Source of the DNA: Chthoniobacterales bacterium
GTDB lineage: Bacteria; Verrucomicrobiota; Verrucomicrobiia; Chthoniobacterales; UBA6821
Assembly: GCA_019747895.1 (NCBI GenBank)
Contig: JAIEQF010000007.1
Coordinates: 56,530-120,529 of the forward strand
Direction: 5' to 3'
Length of the DNA stretch: 64,000 nucleotides
The translations under genes were made by a program, and so were the position numbers. Every line of letters begins with the position of its first letter. Within the stretch, counting starts at the first letter, position 1. Below are positions 45,399 to 52,184 of the stretch, piece after piece. Below the pieces are notes generated by a model. The model searched no databases, had not been told where the DNA came from, and was given only the letters and a program-made list of their open reading frames with translations.

Positions 45399-46889
45399 TT
45401 AAACAGCATCACTACGTATTGCTCCATAACTATGGCCTGCTCCTTGCGCTGCGCCCAAGAGTGATGGTCTACCTTCACTATAAGCAGGTCGAGAGAAAGC
45501 ATGAGTTTGAAACATTTTAATTAAAGCATCAAGACCCCTCTCTTGAGCAACTTGAATTTCTTCTGGAGAATTTTCTCCAGAATTAATGTGAACTCCGAGA
45601 TGGCCCAAGAGAGTTTTGTAAGCCGCGATCTGTTCTTCAGCAACAGAATCACTATCCAAAGAAGCCACCACCTTGTTCAGGAGATCAGCAGTGTCAATCG
45701 CACGAAAAGCTTCGATGGCATTTCTTGAATCAGGGTCTTGTCTGTATTGATAGGTAAGCTCTATAAAACTACGATAAAATGGATCCTTAAAGAGGTTCAC
45801 CAAAGGAGACTTTAAAACCTCAAAGGTCTTTGAAAGAGCCTGTGCCTTAGCGCGCGCGAGGGCAAGAGGCACTGCTGTTGAACTTTTAACAAGCGGTATT
45901 TTATCTTCCTGTGATACGAGATCATGTTCTTGAAGCGTACTACTAGAACTAGGATCAAAAGTCGTGAGATCTGCTTTTAATTGCTGCGCCTTCTCTTGAT
46001 CGATATCAGCTGGCTTTTGATACATCCCAGTCGATCGGCCTCCTACTTGTTCTAGTGCACGGTAGCATGCATAATAAAGAAAAGTTGCTGCAATATAAAT
46101 GGCCCCACTAAACAATGTCTGATTGATAACATCTTTAGCGGAAATTTTTCCTTTTTCATGGGCTCCATATAAATTATTGATCCCACTGCGACTCAAAGAG
46201 GCGACCAAATCAGGCGTAAATTCCCTCATCACCCTAAGAAGAGCCATCAGCGAGGGTTGCAGGACTTGGTCAGTCGAAGCTAATGCTTGCGCCTGTTGTT
46301 CGATCGATCCCTTACAAGCGTCACTCTGCATCAATAAAGTGGCTCCTTTTCTCATCAGAGCACTCGCTAATATAAAACAAGCTGCCTCAGGAATCGTAGC
46401 AACTCCTAGCACAGGCCAAGCAACCGTGTAATAAGCAACATACCCGGGATCAATGCATTTCCTGACTAAGGCATCAAAATTTCTTGCCGCACTACGACTG
46501 GCATCATTAGGAAGAAGTGCCATCATCTTACTGGAAACGTAAGGCGACGTTGCTAAAGCACATGCAACATTAGCTACAATTCCAGCAGCAATACAGTTTT
46601 CCATTGGAAGCTGAAACGCATCTTGAACCAGCGTGGCATAGATCAGCGTCTCTGAGACAACTGTATTCGCTAACACTACGGGATGGAGAGGATCATAATG
46701 GCTAGGAACGGAGCAAGAAGATCCCAAAATAGAACGTGCTCCATCAGCGGTTCCTGAGTCAACAAGATCAACACGATGCTCGTCTACGGAACCTGTCGAC
46801 AAAGCAGAAGAGCGCGTTGTCTCTCCTGAAGTAAAGTTAGGATCAAGCGAGCCTCCAATCTTAGCTTGGTTAAGAGGAGACATTTCCAT
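45399..46889 (-). CDS. Unrecognised membrane protein within the pst operon
   Basis: 496 aa, no family recognised. Residues 1-60 are Ser/Thr/Gly-rich and probably disordered; about 70-215 and 245-275 hold five or six hydrophobic helices (LANTVVSETLIYATLVQDAF, IAAGIVANVACALA, YYTVAWPVLGVATIPEAACF, AIYIAATFLYYACYRAL); about 290-496 are soluble and helical. No signal peptide. The layout (disordered tip, paired hydrophobic segments, soluble tail) is seen in some secreted effectors of host-associated bacteria, but no effector motif is visible. It sits between pstC and pstA on the same strand. The start could be Met1 or Met3. Confidence 0.75.
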   Translation of the reverse strand: MEMSPLNQAKIGGSLDPNFTSGETTRSSALSTGSVDEHRVDLVDSGTADGARSILGSSCSVPSHYDPLHPVVLANTVVSETLIYATLVQDAFQLPMENCIAAGIVANVACALATSPYVSSKMMALLPNDASRSAARNFDALVRKCIDPGYVAYYTVAWPVLGVATIPEAACFILASALMRKGATLLMQSDACKGSIEQQAQALASTDQVLQPSLMALLRVMREFTPDLVASLSRSGINNLYGAHEKGKISAKDVINQTLFSGAIYIAATFLYYACYRALEQVGGRSTGMYQKPADIDQEKAQQLKADLTTFDPSSSSTLQEHDLVSQEDKIPLVKSSTAVPLALARAKAQALSKTFEVLKSPLVNLFKDPFYRSFIELTYQYRQDPDSRNAIEAFRAIDTADLLNKVVASLDSDSVAEEQIAAYKTLLGHLGVHINSGENSPEEIQVAQERGLDALIKMFQTHAFSRPAYSEGRPSLLGAAQGAGHSYGAIRSDAV

Positions 46890-46924
46890 ATCAATTTCTT
46901 AAAAACGGAAAAGTAATCTGCGAG

Positions 46925-47911
46925 TTAATGACTCCCAAAACTTTTTTGAGTCTTCTTTAAAACCAACTCGCCCACCAGATTGATCACCAGCGTCATGACG
47001 ATCAAGAGCAATGCGGCATACATGAGGGCATTGATTTGAAGGCCGTCAGCCTCGGCAAATTGATTAGCTAACAAAGCCGACAATGTATTGGAAGGGGAAA
47101 AAAGAGAAAGTGTCCACCGTTGACTATTGCCGATGAGCATCGCAACAGCCATCGTTTCTCCCATCGCGCGACCAAAACCCAAAATGGCAGCCGCAACAAT
47201 TCCCTGAGCAGCACAGGGCAAAAGAACATGAAAAATCGTTTCCCAACGGGTTGCACCAAGCGCATACGACCCTTCACGCAGGACCATTGGAACGGCTACC
47301 AAAGCAGCACGCGAGATAGACGTGATCGTTGGAAGGACCATGAGTGTCAGGACAAGACTCGCAGCTAACAAAGAATTTCCATAGGCAGGTCCTTTGAAAA
47401 TAGGAATTGAACCCCAATGGTGGCTGATCATATCTCCATATTTTTGAATCAAAGGAACAATTACAAAGATCCCCCAAAGACCATACACAACGCTAGGAAT
47501 GGCGGCCAAGAGATCGATAATAAATCGCATCGCATTCCGCACGGAACTAGGCAGAAAATTTTCACTCAAAAAAATTGCAATCGCCAAACCAAGCGGCAGC
47601 GCCAGGAGGAGCGCTATCAAACTACTTGTCAACGTTCCAATCACCATCGGAAACACACCATACAGATCACGATTGGGTTGCCATTCGGAACGGATGATAA
47701 ACCGCCATCCAAAAGTGTTGATCGCTGGCCAGGCCTTGCTGAGGATTTCATAAAGCATGAGCCCCAACGTCGCCACGATCATGACTGCTGCTAGAAAGCA
47801 GGCAATTCGGAGCAAGTCGATACGAGGAAAGCAGCCTGCGACATCGCTACGCGATGTCGGTTCGCAGTTCGCAGTTCGCAGTTCGCAGTTATATTCAGCT
47901 CGTTGTTCCAT
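46925..47911 (-). CDS. pstC: Phosphate ABC transporter permease PstC
   Basis: 328 aa from the ATG at 47911. Six membrane helices; WQPNRDLYGVFPMVIGTLTS, LALPLGLAIAIFLSE, DLLAAIPSVVYGLWG and the EAA loop SYALGATRWETIFHVLLPCA are PstC signatures. The first 25 or so residues (NCELRTANCEPTSRSD) are encoded by PE-4; the native protein probably began near FPRIDLLRIACFLAA. A frame open to 47947 offers no better start. Separated from pstS by 110 bp with inverted repeats. Confidence 0.95.
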   Translation of the reverse strand: MEQRAEYNCELRTANCEPTSRSDVAGCFPRIDLLRIACFLAAVMIVATLGLMLYEILSKAWPAINTFGWRFIIRSEWQPNRDLYGVFPMVIGTLTSSLIALLLALPLGLAIAIFLSENFLPSSVRNAMRFIIDLLAAIPSVVYGLWGIFVIVPLIQKYGDMISHHWGSIPIFKGPAYGNSLLAASLVLTLMVLPTITSISRAALVAVPMVLREGSYALGATRWETIFHVLLPCAAQGIVAAAILGFGRAMGETMAVAMLIGNSQRWTLSLFSPSNTLSALLANQFAEADGLQINALMYAALLLIVMTLVINLVGELVLKKTQKSFGSH

Positions 47912-47938
47912 CAGAAAAAGTAATGTTATTTTACAATG
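47840..47938 (-). repeat. PE-4 element at the start of pstC
   Basis: GACATCGCTACGCGATGTC hairpin, then four CAGTTCG units and the tail CATCAGAAAAAGTAATG. Nearly colinear with 36099-36195. It contains the pstC start codon. Confidence 0.88.
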
Positions 47939-47990
47939 AAGGAGCAAAGAAGATTTTTTCTTTTTATAAGACGTGCCATTTTAAATTTTC

Positions 47991-48037
47991 TGCCAACTAC
48001 GAACTGCCAACTATGAACTGGCCTAGCGAAGCAAGGC
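47991..48037 (+). repeat. PE-4-like arm overlapping the end of pstS
   Basis: CTGCCAACTACGAACTGCCA and GAACTGGCCTAGCGAAGCAA form tandem units followed by a GGCC..GGCC hairpin, inverted relative to 47840-47938. The pstS stop (TAG, 48023-48025) and the residues ALLR lie in it. Confidence 0.78.
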
Positions 48038-49033
48038 CAACGCCTCCATTGATTTCTGAACGATGTTAGCTGGCAAAGGAAGATAGCCCAACTGAGGAGC
48101 GATCAACTGCCCAGTCGTGAGGGCATAAGTCATAAAATCTTGGAGCGCGGCTTTCTTGTCAGCAGGATATTCCTTTTTCAAAATGATCCAGGTAAAGCCA
48201 GTGATCGGATAATTGTCGCGTCCAACTGGGTCATAAGCAAAATCGCGAAGGTTGCTGGGCAATTGAATCGTTGCCAAGGCTGCTGCACCTGAGGCCAATG
48301 AAGGAGCGACAAACTCTCCGGCCTTGTTTTCCAAGAGCACCATCGGCAATTGATTGTTTTTAGCAAAACCAAATTCCATATATCCAAAACTTCCTCTCGT
48401 CTGTTTAATGAGCGAGGTCACACCATCGTTTCCTTTACCAGAGAGGCCTACAGGCCACTTCACCGATCGGCCAATGCCAACTTTCTGCGCAAATTCAGGA
48501 CTAATAGCTGTCAGATGCCCCGTTAAAAGAGCTGTTGTCCCACTCCCATCGGATCGAGTCACTACCGTGATTGGCGGCAGATCTTTCATGGCAGCTATCG
48601 CAGGATTATTTTTTATAATCGCAGGATCATTCCAGGTCGTAATTTTCCCTAACAAAATGCCGACGTAGGCCTCTCGACTTAACGTGAGAGAAGGAAGCTC
48701 TGGAAGATTATAAGAAAAAACAATTGTCCCCGCCGTTGCAGGAATCATGATGACTCCCTCTTTCACCTTTGCCATTTCCTGATCAGTCATCGCCACATCA
48801 CTAGCGCAAAAATCAGTCAGCCCTTTGATAAAATTATTCACCCCTGCCCCACTTCCGATTCCTTGATAATTGACCGCAATGGCTGGATGCTCTTTTTGAA
48901 ATTGGGCAGCCCAACGTTGATAGAGAGGAGCTGGAAAGGTCGCTCCAGAACCATTGAGAAAAGTCGTTCCACCAAACAGTGAAAAGACTCCAGCTGTCAT
49001 CATCGCTGCTGCAAAAAATAATGTTTTTTTCAT
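48023..49033 (-). CDS. pstS: Phosphate-binding periplasmic protein PstS
   Basis: 336 aa from the ATG at 49033, preceded by upstream codons that do not fit a secreted protein. MKKTLFFAAAMMTAGVFSLF is a signal peptide. FLNGSGATFPAPLYQRWAAQ, GIGSGAGVNNFIKGLTDFCA, TRSDGSGTTALLT and GNDGVTSLI bind phosphate in this family. Delivers phosphate to PstCA. First gene of the pst run. The final residues are repeat-encoded. Confidence 0.97.
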   Translation of the reverse strand: MKKTLFFAAAMMTAGVFSLFGGTTFLNGSGATFPAPLYQRWAAQFQKEHPAIAVNYQGIGSGAGVNNFIKGLTDFCASDVAMTDQEMAKVKEGVIMIPATAGTIVFSYNLPELPSLTLSREAYVGILLGKITTWNDPAIIKNNPAIAAMKDLPPITVVTRSDGSGTTALLTGHLTAISPEFAQKVGIGRSVKWPVGLSGKGNDGVTSLIKQTRGSFGYMEFGFAKNNQLPMVLLENKAGEFVAPSLASGAAALATIQLPSNLRDFAYDPVGRDNYPITGFTWIILKKEYPADKKAALQDFMTYALTTGQLIAPQLGYLPLPANIVQKSMEALALLR

Positions 49034-49084
49034 AAAAAAATGAGGTGCTTTTATTTTAATAGAGAGAAAGATTTCTGCCAAGCT

Positions 49085-49792
49085 TTACCGCTTTTCCAAC
49101 CATTCTCTTGAACGGTAGCGCTCCAGCGCTAACTCGTTAGCTTCAGCTAACCATACTGACTTTTCCTCCATCAAAGCTACTTCAGGAGCAAGTTGTTTTA
49201 CCAATGAAAGAAAAAACTTTTTTTCACCTTCCTTCTCCCCTCGTTGGCCTGCAACCTGTAACCTGGAACCTGTAAAGCTGCAACAAAGGCTCCCTTGATG
49301 AAGCAGCCTGCCTGCTGAACGACGCTGGGCTCCTCCCACAATCTTTCTTCCCTCCAACATCACATCGCACGGACACGGCGCCACAAAACAACTCGCTCCG
49401 ACAACTTGATCTTCTGCGGTTGCCAGGCGGGCCTCAATCTGATGCTCTCGAAGAGCCATGACAATTGCTTCATGAAGCGCTCGATAAAAAAGAGAAGGCG
49501 TCTGCTTGGCGATAGGCTCCGTTTCGGGAATCATGAGTGAAAAGGTAAAATCCTCTGCATGCTCGACACAGCCTCCCCCACTCCAACGGCGGACCAGATC
49601 TTGATTTGGATAAAGTGATTTTACCAACTCCTGCTTTTGAAAATAACCAAACGTCACGCAGGGAGATTTCCAACGATAGACTCTTAAGAGCGGTCGAGAG
49701 ACAGCTCCAAGCAACACTTCGTCGAGGGCCATTTGTTCTGGTCCTTCGAGAGGCATGCTGGAAAAAAGAAGATCGAGCGTTAGAAAAAACAT
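49085..49792 (-). CDS. Lipoate-protein ligase A / octanoyltransferase-like protein
   Basis: 235 aa from the ATG at 49792. MALDEVLLGAV, VRRWSGGGCVEHAEDFTFSL and GRKIVGGAQRRSAGRLLHQG follow the LplA family (the RR.sGGG and KI.G.aqrr...LhhGs motifs). Such enzymes attach lipoyl or octanoyl groups to E2 and GcvH proteins. The catalytic-loop Lys (K in RKIVGG) is present. Residues near 172-182 (GSRLQVAGQRG) are encoded by an interspersed GGTTACA tract without a frameshift. Upstream are long inverted repeats shared with parB. Confidence 0.83.
   Translation of the reverse strand: MFFLTLDLLFSSMPLEGPEQMALDEVLLGAVSRPLLRVYRWKSPCVTFGYFQKQELVKSLYPNQDLVRRWSGGGCVEHAEDFTFSLMIPETEPIAKQTPSLFYRALHEAIVMALREHQIEARLATAEDQVVGASCFVAPCPCDVMLEGRKIVGGAQRRSAGRLLHQGSLCCSFTGSRLQVAGQRGEKEGEKKFFLSLVKQLAPEVALMEEKSVWLAEANELALERYRSREWLEKR
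49248..49276 (-). repeat. GGTTACA-type tract inside the lipoate ligase gene
   Basis: CCTGCAACCTGTAACCTGGA then ACCTGTAAA: four units lying within the coding region. In this frame the TAA of the units is avoided. Confidence 0.85.
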
Positions 49793-49798
49793 TTCTGA

Positions 49799-49926
49799 AA
49801 AATAGCCACAAAAGAACACAAAGAGCACAAAAAAAATTTAAACTGTTTTCTTTTCTTTGTGCTCTTTGTGTTCTTTTATGGCTATTCCTTTTTTTTATTT
49901 TTTCTTTGTGTCCTTTGTGGCTATAG
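49799..49926. repeat. Long inverted repeats of ACACAAAG-type units between lplA-like and parB
   Basis: ATAGCCACAAAAGAACACAA and GAGCACAAAAAAAA on the left; TTTCTTTGTGCTCTTTGTGT and CTTTTATGGCTAT on the right, a stem of about 30 bp with a loop of 20 bp. A third copy of the right arm (TTTGTGTCCTTTGTGGCTAT) ends at 49923, 12 bp before parB. The left arm reaches back towards the lplA-like start. Confidence 0.88.
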
Positions 49927-49935
49927 TTTCCTTTT

Positions 49936-50838
49936 ATGGCAAAATCTCCACTTGGCAAAGGTCTCGGCTCTCTGATTGGCTCAGGAAGGACCGCCGCGAT
50001 CGCTTCTCCCACTCCCATTGAAGAACAAGGAGAACGGATACAGCAAGTACGCCTCGACCTCATTATTCCTAGCCCTCTTCAACCTCGAACAGAATTTCGT
50101 GAAGATCATCTCAAGGAACTGATCGATTCGATTCGCGAGCGCGGCGTTATTCAGCCACTTATTGTTCGCAAAGTTCAAGGTCGCTATGAACTGATCGCTG
50201 GAGAACGCCGTTGGCGCGCGTCGCGCGAGGTGGGACTCGCTGAGGCTCCCGTCATCGTTCGGAATGCCTCCGATCAGGAAGTCATTGAGTTGGCCTTGAT
50301 TGAAAATCTCCAACGAGAAGGCCTCAATCCGATTGAAGAAGCAATGGCTTATCAGCGCCTCGCTGGGGAATTTCGTTTAACCCAAGAAGCGATCGCCCAG
50401 CGCGTCGGAAAAAGCCGTGCCGTCGTTGCCAATGCGATCCGCCTCCTCGATCTCGATGAGGAAGTCAAAAGTTTTCTTGTGCAGGGCCGCCTCAGCGTCG
50501 GACATGCCAAAGTTCTTTTGGGCATCAAAAATCCAGAAGAGCAACGCCTCCTCGCCCATCAGATCCTCCGCCGGAATGCTTCTGTCCGTGTTGCTGAAGA
50601 AATGGTCGAAGCTCAACTCCGCGCGAAGCAAGGTTCCTCCTCACTGCGTCGTGGCAAGAAAAAATCACAGCCCTCGCTCTCACCTGCCTTGCTCCATTTA
50701 CAAAATAAATTGCAGCATCGCTTTTCCACTCGCGTCCTTATTGAAGATGGAGAAAAAAAAGGCCACATCCTCATTGAGTACTATGGCTCGGATGATTTAG
50801 GACGGCTGATGAAAGAGTTGGGAATTGCTTTGGATTAA
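49936..50838 (+). CDS. parB: Chromosome partitioning protein ParB
   Basis: 300 aa. LIIPSPLQPRTEFREDHLKE, GVIQPLIVRKV, YELIAGERRWRASREVGL and ALIENLQREGLNPIEEAMAY are the CTPase/DNA clamp motifs, then a helix-turn-helix (LTQEAIAQRVGKSRAVVANA) that binds parS, and a C-terminal dimerisation domain. The basic N-terminus AKSPLGKGLGSLIGSG is the ParA-interacting segment. No parA is adjacent, which is unusual; the divergent lplA-like gene takes its place. I saw no parS palindrome in the parB region. Confidence 0.95.
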   Translation: MAKSPLGKGLGSLIGSGRTAAIASPTPIEEQGERIQQVRLDLIIPSPLQPRTEFREDHLKELIDSIRERGVIQPLIVRKVQGRYELIAGERRWRASREVGLAEAPVIVRNASDQEVIELALIENLQREGLNPIEEAMAYQRLAGEFRLTQEAIAQRVGKSRAVVANAIRLLDLDEEVKSFLVQGRLSVGHAKVLLGIKNPEEQRLLAHQILRRNASVRVAEEMVEAQLRAKQGSSSLRRGKKKSQPSLSPALLHLQNKLQHRFSTRVLIEDGEKKGHILIEYYGSDDLGRLMKELGIALD

Positions 50839-50858
50839 AGAATCTTTAGATTTTTGAC

Positions 50859-51911
50859 ATGCCTATTATTGGAACAAGTACCAACGTTACATCACTAGAT
50901 CAGCTGGAGTCCCTTGCTGATTCACGTCTTAGTATTCAAAAAAACGAAAAAGGTGAAGACACCATCGTCGCTACGAAAGGAACATTAGCAGATGGACTTT
51001 ATAGTATTTGGGCTAAATGCTGCCCTCAACAGGCTCGTGATCACAACGTGAGTCTCATGAATGCCATGAAAAAGACCATCCTCACTAGCTATTCAGAAAC
51101 AGAGAAATCTATTTTTGAGAATCACCTACTTGGTTATGATCCCTCAAAAAACTCAACGTGCTTAATGGGAGGCAAGATAACAGTTGCTCAGGTATTAGAA
51201 GCTAAAAATTTAAAGAGGCTATTGCCTGGCACGCGATTCGATAGCGATGTTAGTTCACAAATATCCTTCAATCAAGATGCAATACAAAATCAGACCGATA
51301 CAACCAACGCTCGTTCCACTCAACAAGTAGATCCATCAGTTAAAGAGCTTTCTTTAAAGAAAGCAACAGCTCAAGAAGGAGCAAAAATTTTCGAAGAAAA
51401 TTTATCGAAATTACCATCAGAAAAACAATTTTTCTTCCGCCCAATTCTCCAAGCTTTTGCAAAAGATATTTTTCAACTAGCACAGAAAAATGAAAAAATA
51501 GATTACTTTGCCACTCTAAAAGAATTCAATGAGAAACAACTTGGCAATCTTTCTGAAATGTCATTTACAGAACTTACTAAAAAGTGCCAAGAGTTTAAAG
51601 CTACTCTTCAACCCCCTAAGGAAAACGAGAAAAAAGAACTGGTCGCTAATCAGACGACGCAGGTTGAAGAAAAACAAACGGTATCATCATCTCTTTCTAC
51701 GGAAGCAAACTTGCCCACCAATGCTCCAACACAAACATTAGATATGTCTGAAGGCGCCATTAGAGGAAGGCTAAAGTTAAACGAAAATCCACCTTCTGTC
51801 CGCATTAACATTTCAAATCCAACACCAGAGCAGCTTCAATACATTAAAGAGAAAGGAGAGAAAGTTGGTCATGGCTTAAAAAAACTTGATACCCGCCTTT
51901 CATGGCGATGA
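50859..51911 (+). CDS. Unrecognised 350-aa protein downstream of parB
   Basis: No family recognised. Residues 1-125 form a mixed region with KCCPQQARDHN and CLMGGKITVAQVLEAKNLKR; about 160-240 are helical and charged; about 245-300 are a low-complexity Gln/Ser/Thr/Asn-rich linker (ANQTTQVEEKQTVSSSLSTE); the C-terminus reads RINISNPTPEQLQYI. No signal peptide or membrane helix. It follows parB by 20 bp, with lower GC than parB, and could be a cytosolic or secreted accessory protein. Confidence 0.7.
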   Translation: MPIIGTSTNVTSLDQLESLADSRLSIQKNEKGEDTIVATKGTLADGLYSIWAKCCPQQARDHNVSLMNAMKKTILTSYSETEKSIFENHLLGYDPSKNSTCLMGGKITVAQVLEAKNLKRLLPGTRFDSDVSSQISFNQDAIQNQTDTTNARSTQQVDPSVKELSLKKATAQEGAKIFEENLSKLPSEKQFFFRPILQAFAKDIFQLAQKNEKIDYFATLKEFNEKQLGNLSEMSFTELTKKCQEFKATLQPPKENEKKELVANQTTQVEEKQTVSSSLSTEANLPTNAPTQTLDMSEGAIRGRLKLNENPPSVRINISNPTPEQLQYIKEKGEKVGHGLKKLDTRLSWR

Positions 51912-52154
51912 GTTAAAAGACGACTTAAAAAGTGCCCTTAAAAAACCAATAGGGGTCGGTCCCATAGATTGTTATATTTGGGGACAGTTCGTTATATTGC
52001 CTAAAACAGAAGCAGAAGGTCATTTCACTTTTTCGAAATCAACGTGCAAGCTCCATAGCCGCTGGGTTCCAGCGCACGCTGCTTGTTAGTTTACTGGGTC
52101 CTCTCCTTCGCGAGGAGTCGCTACACCCTTATGATCTCAAAAAATAAAACCTCG

Positions 52155-52180
52155 CTTCTTTTTCTTTAAGAAAAAGGAAG
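52155..52180 (-). terminator. Possible hairpin downstream of secA
   Basis: CTTCTTTTTCTTTAAGAAAA followed by AGGAAG folds into a 12-bp AT-rich stem with one bulge, 5 bp beyond the secA stop. It might serve as a terminator for secA. The weak GC content keeps this tentative. The rest of 51912-52184 shows nothing I can name. Confidence 0.35.
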
Positions 52181-52184
52181 TTCT

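Noticed and set aside
51886..52089. 67-codon frame after the 350-aa gene
   Set aside because: It overlaps the end of that gene in another frame, has no recognisable domain and no ribosome-binding site.
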